Shown here in pieces: positions 44,196 to 52,741 of a DNA stretch of 60,842 nt. The notes beneath the pieces are model-generated. The model saw nothing but the letters and a program-made list of their open reading frames with translations, did not search any database and had not been told where the DNA came from. The DNA comes from Tagaea sp. CACIAM 22H2 (GTDB lineage Bacteria; Pseudomonadota; Alphaproteobacteria; CACIAM-22H2): assembly GCA_014444615.1 (NCBI GenBank), contig PVXE01000021.1, positions 1 through 60,842 on the forward strand, read 5' to 3'. Each line of letters opens with the position of its first letter. Positions within the stretch are counted from its first letter, which is position 1. The position numbers and the translations under genes were made by a program.

Positions 44196-44573
44196 ATGAG
44201 ACCGATGAAGCAGACGCCGCCGAACGGCACGGCCGAGCAGCATGTCCGCGAGATCCGCCGCCAGACGCGCAAGAAGTATTCTGCCGAAGAGAAGATACGG
44301 ATCGTGATCTCGGGGCTCCGCGGAGAGCACTCGATCGCCGAGCTGTGCCGGCGTGAGGGGATCGCGGAGAGCCTGTATTACGTGTGGTCGAAGGAGTTCA
44401 AGGAAGCCGGGAAGATGCGGCTGGCCGGGGACACCGAGCGCCAAGCGTCGTCGGGCGAGATCAAGGACCTGCGCCGGGAGATGGGCGCCTTGAAAGAGTT
44501 GGTCGCCGATCTGACGATTGAGAACCGGTTGCTCAAAAAAAGTTCCTACGGGGATGGGGACGACCGCGAATGA
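44196..44573 (+). CDS. IS3-family transposase OrfA
   Basis: This protein of about 125 residues binds DNA through an HTH (RKKYSAEEKIRIVISGLRGE, followed by HSIAELCRREGIAESLYYVW) and ends in a leucine-zipper-like coiled coil (DLRREMGALKELVADLTIEN). It overlaps the orfB start by 4 bases (ATGA). Another in-frame ATG is at 44181. It is intact, but the element has lost its catalytic orfB and cannot move by itself. Confidence 0.8.
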   Translation: MRPMKQTPPNGTAEQHVREIRRQTRKKYSAEEKIRIVISGLRGEHSIAELCRREGIAESLYYVWSKEFKEAGKMRLAGDTERQASSGEIKDLRREMGALKELVADLTIENRLLKKSSYGDGDDRE

Positions 44574-44665
44574 GGTACTCCGCCTCGGAGAAGCTCGAGA
44601 TCATCCGGCTGGTCGAGGAATCCCGGCTGGCGGTCAAACGCACGCTCGAGAAGCTGGGTTTCGTC
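44570..44665 (+). pseudogene. Truncated IS3 OrfB (first 31 codons only)
   Basis: The start MRYSASEKLEIIRLVEESRL, then AVKRTLEKLGF, is the normal N-terminus of this OrfB group. Similarity then stops, and the rest of the open frame to 45100 does not look like a transposase. The DDE catalytic core is missing. Confidence 0.7.
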
Positions 44666-45742
44666 CCTGCGCTCGTGTCTTGGATTAATGTTTGCCCCTC
44701 TTTTGAAGTGGTCGCGAGCCGCCTAGGAGCGTGTCACGCAGAGACGCCCGGTTATTGGTACATCCCCGCGAATCTAAATGGACCTGCAAGATTTAAGCTG
44801 CTCCAGCTTTTTGGATCGATCGAAGCTAAAATTGCTGTGCACGTTTCGCGCGCCCGGGAGTCGGGAATTCTTACAATGCTGCCGGCTACTAAAGATATAA
44901 CCGACGAGCCATTTAAAAGCACGGCCACGAAGGCGCTGCCAAGGGAAGCCGATCCTACGGCAGCCAATTCTGATGGCAAATCTGTGCGGCGAACCGTGCC
45001 GCGCCCATTGCCGGTTGCCCGCGGTACGGTTGAGCAGGGTGCTTTTGCAGGGCCAGAAAGGCGCCAAGCCGATCCACACTCAATTGCGCAAGATATGTAA
45101 CTGCGATCTGCAACAGCCTCCAATGATCGCGTCCAGTTTCGTCGAATTGAGCGGCTTTCGTTCAAGTCTTTGCACGAGATGGCACTATCGCGTCCAGTTC
45201 CAGCGGTATCCAACACACCAACAAAGTTGAGTTTGTCGCTATCGGAATATCTTTTTATGACCGATTATTTTTTATGACCGATTATAGGGATCCGAATTCG
45301 CAGCAGAAATTGAAGCAAAAAGCCAAGCAGCTTGCCGATCATGAGCTGCTTCTTGCGCTAAATTTCACCGCGACCCATTAAGGGGTCATTCAAAAAGTAT
45401 TGTCGAACGGCGAAGCCGGCGTCCGTCGTGACGACATTGGGATGTGTTGGGTTTGCCTCCGCACTCTAAACGATGAAATCTTCGATCGGGGTACAACGCC
45501 GGATATACTAAAATCAAAATATTCTCAAGTGATAGCCCAGCTTCTCGTTTCGCTGTCGACACGGTCGCTGCCGGTGATTCCGTCGGTAAGAGAACCGGTT
45601 GAAGTTCGCATTCCAAAAAGCCGCCGCAACGATCTTGAACGTTGAGCAAACCAAATCAACGTCTTTAGGCAGTCCACCGGCTTTGGTCGCTTCTGATTGC
45701 AGGCAGTACTAATCCGGTTGCCAGAGAGCTAAACATCGACCA
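44666..45742. other. About 1.1 kb without a supported gene
   Basis: Open frames of 75-150 codons exist on both strands (for example 44752-45216 minus and 45400-45645 plus), but none has a recognisable domain or a good ribosome-binding site. Base use is mixed and the stretch looks like decayed accessory DNA. It contains a 17-bp tandem duplication. Confidence 0.5.
45252..45285. repeat. Perfect 17-bp tandem duplication
   Basis: TTTTTATGACCGATTAT occurs twice head to tail (45252-45268 and 45269-45285) in an AT-rich non-coding stretch. It probably arose by slippage. Confidence 0.85.
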
Positions 45743-46279
45743 CTAGCTGCCCTGCACCGCAAGCAACAATTCTCCGGCCAAGGTACGATCATGGTCTGCG
45801 ACGGCACGAGCGAGGATAAGCGCGCCGATCAGACTGCAATGTCGCGACAGAGCATCCGCTCGATCGGTTCCCTCTGGGATTCCCGCTTCAAGATAGTCGC
45901 GCAAGCCTTTTGCAAAGGCCGCTCGAATAGGGGCTGGTTGCCGCGGAATTTCCGTGGCTGTTGCGGCAATAGGGCAGCCTCGGCTCACGTCTTTAAGATG
46001 AACCTTGTCAAGGTATTGCCGAGTAAAGCCCTCTAATCCTCCGTCTGAAACAACCTTAGCAAGATAGCATGCCGCCCGCTGCAACGCTTGTGTAATCGCA
46101 ACCGCATTGAGTTCTTCGCGGGACGTGAAGTGGCCATAGAATCCACCGTGGGTCATGCCGGCGCCGGCCATCACTTCGGCAACGCCAACGCCGGAAGGGC
46201 CCTTCTCGCGCAGCAGCCGCTCCGCCACGCGCAGGATGGCCTCGCGATTCTGCGCTTTCTTCGCCGCCGACACCTTCAT
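45743..46279 (-). CDS. TetR-family transcriptional repressor
   Basis: This 178-residue protein has the TetR HTH AILRVAERLLREKGPSGVGV, followed by AEVMAGAGMTHGGFYGHFTS. The C-terminal ligand domain includes RGCPIAATATEIPRQPAPIR, typical of the LmrA/YxaF-like group. It is divergent from the azoreductase gene, with 227 bases between them containing palindromic sequences. Repression of the azoreductase, relieved by a quinone or electrophile, is a reasonable inference. Confidence 0.85.
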   Translation of the reverse strand: MKVSAAKKAQNREAILRVAERLLREKGPSGVGVAEVMAGAGMTHGGFYGHFTSREELNAVAITQALQRAACYLAKVVSDGGLEGFTRQYLDKVHLKDVSRGCPIAATATEIPRQPAPIRAAFAKGLRDYLEAGIPEGTDRADALSRHCSLIGALILARAVADHDRTLAGELLLAVQGS

Positions 46280-46345
46280 CTCAACTCCCCATTTTTTTGC
46301 AGTTGACGTTAATGATGATGATGATTGTCATGAATATGGCGTTTG

Positions 46346-46359
46346 ATGATCTATATCAT
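46346..46359. promoter_or_regulatory. Candidate TetR operator
   Basis: ATGAT-CTAT-ATCAT forms an inverted repeat in the divergent TetR/azoreductase promoter, next to a run of ATG/GAT triplets at 46311-46327. It is a plausible but unproven TetR site. Confidence 0.4.
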
Positions 46360-46506
46360 GGAAACTGCCTTTGATGATGTCCAACGTAATCCGGAGACGA
46401 CCGATGCATTCGACCTTGAACTGATGCTCCGCACCACGCTGCAACCCCGCTCCAAATGGGCCGGCATCACCTCCTGTGGAGGAAACGCTAACCTTGAAAG
46501 GAATTT

Positions 46507-47115
46507 ATGATGGCGCAAGCTCTCGTACTTATCTGCAGTCCAAACGGCGCTAACTCCGTCTCGCGCAAGATGCTGGACAACTACCTAGCCCGTCGCAAGG
46601 CCAAGTTCCCTGACGAAATCCTGACAGTCCGCGACCTGACTCTGCCGGAAAACGCACTGCCAAATCTCAGCGGTAGCTTCATCACCGCGATGTTCCTTCC
46701 GCCAGAGGCGCGGACGGCTGAGCAGGCACGCGAACTTGAGCTGTCCGACCGTCTGACCGCCGAATTCCAGTCTGCCGACACGCTGATCGTGGCCACGCCC
46801 ATTCACAACTACACAGTTCCGATTCCGCTTAAGGCTTGGATCGACCATGTTTCTCGCCCAGGTGTGTCGTTTACATACGAGGGCGGCGTACGCAGGGGTT
46901 TGGCTCATGCACGCTCTGCTGTTTTCCTTCTGTCGAGCGGCGGTATCTACACCTCTGGCCCGCAGGCGGTCGAAGATTTCCTCGCCCCTTATCTACGCCA
47001 CATGATGCTGTTTTTCGGAATTCCTGATGTGACCGTCCTGCGCGCTGAGGGCATCGCCTGGGACGCGCCCTCCGCAATCGCCCGCGCCGAGGCGCAGATC
47101 GCCGCCGCCTTCTAA
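46507..47115 (+). CDS. azoR: FMN-dependent NADH-azoreductase
   Basis: This 202-residue flavodoxin-fold protein has the FMN phosphate loop SPNGANSVSRKML, the central strand TLIVATPIHNYTVPIPLKAW followed by IDHVSRPGVSFTYEGG, and LLSSGGIYT near the FMN ring. It matches AzoR/acyl carrier protein phosphodiesterase-family reductases that reduce quinones and azo dyes with NADH. An AAGGA site precedes the double ATG (46507 or 46510). It is probably controlled by the divergent TetR gene. Confidence 0.87.
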   Translation: MMAQALVLICSPNGANSVSRKMLDNYLARRKAKFPDEILTVRDLTLPENALPNLSGSFITAMFLPPEARTAEQARELELSDRLTAEFQSADTLIVATPIHNYTVPIPLKAWIDHVSRPGVSFTYEGGVRRGLAHARSAVFLLSSGGIYTSGPQAVEDFLAPYLRHMMLFFGIPDVTVLRAEGIAWDAPSAIARAEAQIAAAF

Positions 47116-47169
47116 CGCTTGAACAGTCCGTCTTCAGAACGCCCTGCGGCACGGCTTTGTCGAGCGTGA

Positions 47170-47636
47170 ATGTATCAAGAAGGGCGGTTTTGGCTTAGCA
47201 ATCACGCGAGAGTCGCCTGGCGCTACAAAACTTTTGGCTCTACGGGCCTTCGCGTTTCCGTAGTCGCGCTCGGGACCGGTACGTTCGGAACGCGCTGGGG
47301 ATGGGGAGCGGACCCTGAAGAAAGCCGTCGTGTGTTCGACGGCTTTGCAGAGGCGGGCGGCAACTTCCTGGACTGTGCCGATGTTTATCAGTTCGGAGAA
47401 AGTGAGGAGATACTTGCAGACCTGGTGCACGCTGATCGGGATCACTTTGTGCTGGGCACTAAATTCTCCATGGGTGCCGATCCGAATGGTGGCCCGTCTC
47501 GGACCGGCAACAGCCGCAAGGTCATCGTCCGATCGCTTGAGGCGAGCTTGAAACGGCTAAAAATCGATAGAATCGATCTTTACTGGGCCCAAATGGCGGA
47601 TGGTATGACCCCTGTTGATGAGATTATGCTCGCATT
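47170..47636 (+). pseudogene. Aldo/keto reductase, truncated by IS3 insertion
   Basis: About 155 residues remain of a normal 310-350-residue aldo/keto reductase: YKTFGSTGLRVSVVALGTGT, the active-site region GNFLDCADVYQFGESEEILA with Asp and Tyr, the Lys in FVLGTKFSMG, and SLKRLKIDRIDLYWAQMADG. The frame enters the IS left end at 47637 after VDEIMLAF. The missing C-terminal half is not on the other side of the IS, so a deletion followed or accompanied insertion. Confidence 0.8.
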
Positions 47637-47666
47637 TGGCCTGCCCCGGGTTTGGGAGACACGCGG

Positions 47667-48551
47667 TTAAGCTATTCGCATCTTGGCATCGAACGCCATC
47701 GGACTCTCGTAGCCGATCGTCGAGTGACGTCGGCGCGGGTTGTAGAAGCGCTCGATATAGTCGAACACGTCGGCCCTCGCATCGTCGCGCGTCCGGTAGA
47801 CCTTTCGCCCGAAGCGCTCGGTCTTAAGCGACGAGAAGAAGCTCTCCATCGCCGCGTTATCCCAGACGTTGCCCGCCCGGCTCATCGAACAGACGATGCC
47901 CTGATCGGCGAGCAATCGCTGGGATGCTTCGCTGCCGTACTGGCTGCCGCGCTCGGAGTGATGCAGCACCGACCTTGGGCGGCCCCGCCGCCAGATCGCC
48001 ATCATCAGCGCATCCGTGACCAGCTCGCTGGTTATGTCCGCGCGCATCGACCAGCCGACCACCCGGCGCGAGAATAGGTCGAGGACCACGGCCACGTAGA
48101 GCCAGCCTTCGGCCGTCCAGACATAGGTGAAGTCGGCAACCTACTTGGCGTTCGGCCGGTCGGCGCGGAAGTCGCGATCGAGGGCGTTGGCGGGAAGATG
48201 CGTCGTTGGGCGTATTCCCATATCGACCGGTAGACGACGCCGGCGCGGGCGCGCCCGCAATGCAAGGCTGCGCATCAAGCGTTCGATACGCTGACGCCCG
48301 CAATCCAGCCCGGCGGCCAGCACGTCGCGCCAGACCCGCCGCGAGCCATAGGTGCGATCGCTCGCCAGGAAGCTCGACCGGATCGCCTGGGCCAACGCGC
48401 TGTCATGGACGGCACGATCGCTCGGCGGCCGCGTCAGCCAGGCGTAGAAGCCCGCCCGCGAGACACCGAGCGCCTCGCATATCCAGCGCACCGGCCATAT
48501 CCCTCGGTGCTTCGCCACGAAGCCGAACTTCACGTCGACTCCTTCGCAAAG
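47667..48551 (-). pseudogene. IS3-family transposase OrfB, nonsense-mutated
   Basis: The OrfB frame contains WICEALGVSRAGFYAWLTRP and YGSRRVWRDVLAAG, then RPNAK followed by a TAG at 48141-48143 where relatives have Trp, before VADFTYVWTAEGWLYVAVVL. The integrase core continues to YNPRRRHSTIGYESPMAF. The second catalytic residue block reads HHSERGSQY instead of the usual HSDRGSQY, a second likely inactivating change; the final Glu in WDNAAMESFFSSLK is kept. Confidence 0.85.
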
Positions 48552-48823
48552 AAGGCTGCGGCTTTTTTTAGAATGTCCCGCTCGGCCTTCAGCCGGATCA
48601 CCTCGCGGCGCAGCCGCTCGATCTCCTGCTGCTCGGGCTTCATCTGCCCGTGCCCCGGGAACGAATGCTGCGGATCGGCGGTCTGCTGGCGCATCCACTT
48701 GCGCAGCACGTTCTCGTGGATATCGAGATCCCTGCACGCTTGCCCGACCGATACCCCGCGTTCCTTCACCAGCCTCACCGCCTCAAGCTTGAACTCGCGC
48801 GTGAACGTCCTTCTCTGTCCCAT
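48530..48823 (-). CDS. IS3-family transposase OrfA
   Basis: This 97-residue protein has the HTH RRTFTREFKLEAVRLVKERG, followed by VSVGQACRDLDIHENVLRKW, then a coiled coil EIERLRREVIRLKAERDILK. The A7G run in the DILKK codons is the expected site for -1 frameshifting into orfB. It appears intact. Confidence 0.85.
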   Translation of the reverse strand: MGQRRTFTREFKLEAVRLVKERGVSVGQACRDLDIHENVLRKWMRQQTADPQHSFPGHGQMKPEQQEIERLRREVIRLKAERDILKKAAAFFAKEST

Positions 48824-48884
48824 ATCGCCCCTCCAGGTTCAGTCTGACACCTATCTCGGTGTCCACCAAACCCGGGGCAGGCCA

Positions 48885-49130
48885 ATATGCCCCCTCCGGT
48901 ACAGCTCTGCGATTGAGTGCTCGCCCCACAGCGCGGAGATCACGATCCGGATACTCTCTTGGGCAGTGTAATTCTTGCGCGTCTGGTGGCGAATCACGCG
49001 GACATGCTGTTTGGCCGTGCCGATCGGCTGCGTCTGCTTTATCAGTCTCATCCTCATCCCTCTTAGCATGGACGATGAGGCGAAAACCCTTCCATACACA
49101 AGCTGCTCAAATTCCCCAAAAGGCGCTGAC
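48885..49130 (-). mobile_element. IS3-family fragment related to the element at 44115
   Basis: On the minus strand this encodes MRLIKQTQPIGTAKQHVRVI, followed by RHQTRKNYTAQESIRIVISA and LWGEHSIAELYRRG, clearly related to but diverged from the OrfA at 44196. It ends abruptly at the IS right end at 48884. Its upstream leader also matches the leader near 44115-44195. It is a remnant of a second, inverted copy. Confidence 0.8.
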
Positions 49131-49180
49131 GGGAGAAATTCATAATAAGTCACAAGTTATATAATTCTGAACTTCATATT

Positions 49181-50314
49181 TTAAGGATCGCCGAATTTTT
49201 GGCGAGCTAGTGTTACGCAAATCGTAGTACCAGTTTCATCCGATTCTTCGATTGAGATACGCCCTCTCATTGCCATCACAAGCCTTGCCGCAATGGAAAG
49301 TCCTAAGCCCGAGCCTTGCTCCTTGGTGTCGCTGCTTTGACGTGTCGGCACAAAAGCACCACCCAAGCGAGCAACAATATCGGAGTGGATACCAGGTCCC
49401 GAGTCAATTATTCGAATAGAAAACCAATCTTTATCAACCATCGTACGGACAATTACTTTGCCGCCATTTGGTGTGAACTTCGATGCATTCGCGACGAGGT
49501 TCACAAGTACGCGAAATAGAGCTTCATCGTTACCAAAAGCAAGCGATCGTCCATCAAAAAAATTTATTATAAGCCGTTGACTACGTAAACGTAGGGCGGA
49601 TTTTAGCGTACGCAATGCGCGAACCAAAACGCGGCGAGGATCAAAGATGCCAAGTCGAATGGGCGCGATAACGCCTTGTGAACCTAAACTAATTGTAGCC
49701 GCAGAAAGTATATTTAGTGCGTCTGCACTTGATTTGATATCTCGAAAATAGACGCGATATCGAGGGTCCCCAATAGGTCCAAAAGGCTCAGCCATCGCGA
49801 ACTCGGCCATGCCCGAAATTGCATTCAAGGGTGATCTAAGATCATGAGCGATGTCTCGTAAGTCGCGCAATCGACTTATGCTTTCTTCCGTCGTGCGATC
49901 AATCTCGTCAAGTAGGGCTTTCCGGACTTCAACGAGATTTCGTTCGAAGTATTGGCTCGTTGACTGTTGATACATACAAAGAATATATCTTCGAGCTTCG
50001 TATGTTTCATCTGGCATTATACTTAAAAGAACCTCACGTGCTTCTTCGATTGGTGAAGACAGAAGTATTGCAAAGTTTACGCATGGCAAAGATAGCAAAA
50101 GCCTACTGACAATAATGGTTTCGAAAAAAAGCCTGCCGGCAGAATCAAATAACTCGCCAGCAGGCGCGCCGATGAATTTCTTAATGTTGTCACCTAAACG
50201 TTCAGCTAAAAATTTGTTTAATGCGATTATATTTAGACTATAATCACAAATAGCAATACCAAATGGCAGTGCATCTATTGCAACTAATGACGTACTGAAA
50301 TTTAATTTATGCAT
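49181..50314 (-). CDS. PAS-type sensor histidine kinase
   Basis: This 377-residue soluble kinase starts with a PAS-like region (about 8-75: AIDALPFGIAICDYSLNIIA). A dimerisation domain follows with the phospho-acceptor His157 in LRDIAHDLRSPLNAISGMAE, then a HATPase domain with N box NLVANASKFTPNGG, G1 IIDSGPGIHSD and G2 EQGSGLGLSIAARL. No membrane helix is seen, and no response regulator is adjacent. The ATG lies inside the last codons of the RsbQ-like gene (8-base overlap), so the two are translationally coupled. Base use is much more AT-rich than the core, suggesting transfer. Confidence 0.88.
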   Translation of the reverse strand: MHKLNFSTSLVAIDALPFGIAICDYSLNIIALNKFLAERLGDNIKKFIGAPAGELFDSAGRLFFETIIVSRLLLSLPCVNFAILLSSPIEEAREVLLSIMPDETYEARRYILCMYQQSTSQYFERNLVEVRKALLDEIDRTTEESISRLRDLRDIAHDLRSPLNAISGMAEFAMAEPFGPIGDPRYRVYFRDIKSSADALNILSAATISLGSQGVIAPIRLGIFDPRRVLVRALRTLKSALRLRSQRLIINFFDGRSLAFGNDEALFRVLVNLVANASKFTPNGGKVIVRTMVDKDWFSIRIIDSGPGIHSDIVARLGGAFVPTRQSSDTKEQGSGLGLSIAARLVMAMRGRISIEESDETGTTICVTLARQKFGDP

Positions 50315-51131
50315 TAGGGAAATCGGCGAGAAACTTTAAGATTGCGGAAACCGTTTCGGAAGAATTTGTCATATGCGGACAGTGTCCAGGAGCATCTAAC
50401 TCGATGTATTGACTACCTACTATTGCTTCATGAACCCATTGCCCAACAAATGACGATGCTAACGTGTCTTTCTTGCAATGAATAATTAGTGTAGGAAGAT
50501 TAAATCTCTTAAATTCGGCTCGATTGTCCGCAAGGAAAGTAAGGCGAGCAAAGTCCCGCGCGATACGCGGATCTAGGCGACAGAAATTTTCTTCTAACTC
50601 TCCGAAAACATTGTTAATCGATGAGCCGCCAGAAGCCATAACTGACAACTGCCGTCCCCACTCAAATCGATTTACCTCAAGATAATCGATTAAACTATTG
50701 ACTGCATCAACCGTAAAGCCACCGCGATACAAATCATCATTCAAAAAGCAAGGCGACGGACACAGCATTACAATTCCAGCGACCATCTTAGGCTCACGCA
50801 GTGCTGCAAGCACGCCAATAGTCGAACTCACCGAGTGCCCGATCACAATTTTCGGCTTATCGCCTGCTGAACGAGCCACTTCCAGAAGATCCTGCGCATA
50901 GCCATCAAGTGAGGAATAGCGCGTTGCGTCGTATTCGCTCGCTTGCGCTTCACCCATACCAACATAATCAAAAAGAATGGTCCGATGATAACGAGCTATC
51001 TCAGGTGCTACAAATCGCCACATCGACTTTGCGCACCCGAATCCGTGAGCAAAGAGCACGTCGTGTTGACCACTCCCAACAATGCGCACGGCATTGCGTC
51101 GAGTTATTTTTTCAAAAGAACTAGTCATCAC
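50307..51131 (-). CDS. RsbQ-like alpha/beta hydrolase
   Basis: This 274-residue alpha/beta hydrolase has the RsbQ/KAI2-type pattern: VLFAHGFGCAKSMWRFVAPE, the nucleophile elbow GHSVSSTIG (Ser100), MLCPSPCFLNDDLYRGGFTV, ENFCRLDPRIARDFARLTFL, and the Asp222 and His250 regions CKKDTLASSFVG and GHCPHM. In Bacillus, RsbQ activates the PAS-containing phosphatase RsbP in the energy-stress pathway. Here the coupled partner is a PAS histidine kinase instead. It probably binds or hydrolyses a small hydrophobic signal for the kinase (inference). The second ATG (51128) is an alternative start. Confidence 0.87.
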   Translation of the reverse strand: MMTSSFEKITRRNAVRIVGSGQHDVLFAHGFGCAKSMWRFVAPEIARYHRTILFDYVGMGEAQASEYDATRYSSLDGYAQDLLEVARSAGDKPKIVIGHSVSSTIGVLAALREPKMVAGIVMLCPSPCFLNDDLYRGGFTVDAVNSLIDYLEVNRFEWGRQLSVMASGGSSINNVFGELEENFCRLDPRIARDFARLTFLADNRAEFKRFNLPTLIIHCKKDTLASSFVGQWVHEAIVGSQYIELDAPGHCPHMTNSSETVSAILKFLADFPNA

Positions 51132-52270
51132 TCAATAACGTAACGAATTCGATGTTAAAAGATTATGAATCACTCTTCCTCAGTCTAGTGCGATTAGATC
51201 ACTGGACCGATCTCGAGGCTGTTTCACTATAGGCGCTAGAGTTCGCCCTGACAGAGGAGCGGATGTTGACGTAGAGCCGGTTCAATGATGAAAAAGCCAA
51301 TGATTTCCAAAATCAGTACGCTACTGGTGCAAAGGCTGACGACTTTATTGCCAGTACTGGACCAGCGAGTCCAAACGGAATGACTAGAATGCTAAGTACG
51401 GAGGAACATTACAGCATCCGAACCGTGATCGAAGACATCTTACTGGAAAAAATAGCGACCGATGGGCACGTCGATCTGCGGGCGGCGCTTGGTCACCAAA
51501 ATGGCTCGCATTGTGGAGTGATGCGGCTAGCAACTATCGATTGTCAGCGATAGCGGCTGAGAGATGACCAACCGAACTGCGCTCTAATCGTCAATATGAA
51601 TCGACGCCCATTGAAACAACATCCCGCGAGGTAAGCCAAAAAAACACTTTCATTGGTCGGTTTAACAGCAAGCCATGTAATGAATGACTTAACAAAAGCC
51701 TGATCGATAACCTCGCAAAAGCCATCGAGACGATCGAGATCTAGCGGGTTCGACAAAATATCATTAGGCGGCATAACTTGGTCGACAATTAAACGCCGTG
51801 AGCGTTTGCTGTATCAATTGGTCTTGAAATACAACAGGGCGAGAGGTTAAACCATTCACTGGATTTGCAACTCCCTCCATTGCCCAAACTGAATCGATAA
51901 GTTCAAGTGAAGAACAGACTTCAGTTAAAAGGGGTGGACGTTAACGACTTAGACTGGGCCGTATTAAAACCGCAGTGTTCAATACATTGCAAATATCACA
52001 GAACTTTCTGCGGGCCGGCTGATATCATGGGCTGTGAAGGCGATAGCCCATGCACAATAAGTTGTTTTTTATTGGGATGTTATGATCATCACGTCAACTT
52101 TATATAAATTACTTTAGTTTAAGATATTACTCTGCGAATCATAAATAAGAGAAGATTGATTAAATTGATAAGTGGTTGTACTGCGAAAGACACCTAGTAA
52201 TTTTGAATATGGTCTGTTTCTACTGACTCGCCCGTAATTCCATTACGCCATGAGCATAATACGTAATTCG
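51132..52270. other. About 1.1 kb, AT-rich, no convincing gene
   Basis: I see no domain here. Weak candidates are a 57-codon frame at 51380-51553 plus (contains LLEKIATDGHVDLRAALGHQ) and a 76-codon frame at 51544-51774 minus; neither has a ribosome-binding site of note. The 3' part (52080-52270) is particularly AT-rich and lies downstream of the RcdA-like gene. Confidence 0.4.
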
Positions 52271-52741
52271 TCATGGCGAATTGTTAGATATTGACCCGTC
52301 GTCTGATGGCGCACATAACAATTTTATATCAGTCCGTAAAATCCGACTTACTCTGAAGTACAAAGCGTCGCCCTTTATCGCTAAGTTAAAAAGCGTTGGG
52401 CTGATCCCCTCAATGTGTGAATAGACCATCGCAGAGGATGCAGTACCATCAGAGGCATTTGGTTGAGCATCTTTGTCCGCATATGCAAGTCCTGCAGCGA
52501 GGGCCGTCTTGCGGAATAGTAGATGAGCCGTCATCTGCGAAAGCTGGAGATTTATTCTATAATTCACCAGCGAAACTGTAAGCTTTTCTATAGGTGTGAC
52601 CTTCACCATATCGGAAGGCATTTTTGTTCTCTGATACTCTTGAGCCTCGCGAAGTAAGTCCACGACTTCCTCGATTAGTGACTGGATGAACGGAGAATGA
52701 ATCGCAGTATGAGTTAACATTAAAGCTGCATCATCTTTCAT
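52271..52741 (-). CDS. DUF1465/RcdA-like protein
   Basis: This 156-residue mainly helical protein has the order of elements of DUF1465 proteins, the family of Caulobacter RcdA, an adaptor for ClpXP degradation of CtrA. The pieces are an N-terminal helix FIQSLIEEVVDLLREAQEYQ, a central YRINLQLSQMTAHLLFRKTA (relatives read ESMRLTTRLM-ASWLL), and a final helix ISPTLFNLAIKGDALYFRVS. The match is by pattern only. I chose the ATG at 52741, which follows GAAGGGA; the frame is open to 52801. It stands alone beside chemotaxis genes. Confidence 0.5.
   Translation of the reverse strand: MKDDAALMLTHTAIHSPFIQSLIEEVVDLLREAQEYQRTKMPSDMVKVTPIEKLTVSLVNYRINLQLSQMTAHLLFRKTALAAGLAYADKDAQPNASDGTASSAMVYSHIEGISPTLFNLAIKGDALYFRVSRILRTDIKLLCAPSDDGSISNNSP

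Larger units (their letters stand above)
44115..44665 (+). mobile_element. Truncated IS3-family element (left end, orfA, start of orfB)
   Basis: The segment holds an intact orfA, an A7G slippery run at 44533-44540 typical of IS3 frameshifting, and only the first 31 codons of orfB before similarity stops near 44665. The leader from about 44115 matches, in inverted orientation, a related fragment ending near 49130, which helps place the left end. No right end or target duplication is visible. Confidence 0.75.
47637..48884 (-). mobile_element. IS3-family insertion sequence, 1248 bp, inactivated
   Basis: The ends are inverted repeats: TGGCCTGCCCCGGGTTTGG at 47637-47655 and its complement at 48866-48884, with partial similarity further in. 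They give the TG...CA ends usual for IS3. Inside are orfA, an A7G slippery site at 48562-48569 (minus strand), and an orfB broken by an in-frame stop. No clear 3-4-bp target duplication flanks it (left ATT, right ATA), consistent with later deletion or recombination. Confidence 0.85.

Noticed and set aside
44752..45216. 154-codon minus-strand frame in the gap after the IS3 fragment
   Set aside because: No domain, no ribosome-binding site, and an overlapping plus-strand frame of similar length; neither can be supported.
45400..45645. 81-codon plus-strand frame
   Set aside because: Unrecognised, no ribosome-binding site, lies in apparently decayed DNA.
51380..51553. Possible 57-residue small protein
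   Set aside because: The composition is protein-like, but there is no ribosome-binding site or recognisable motif; kept only as a remark in the gap entry.
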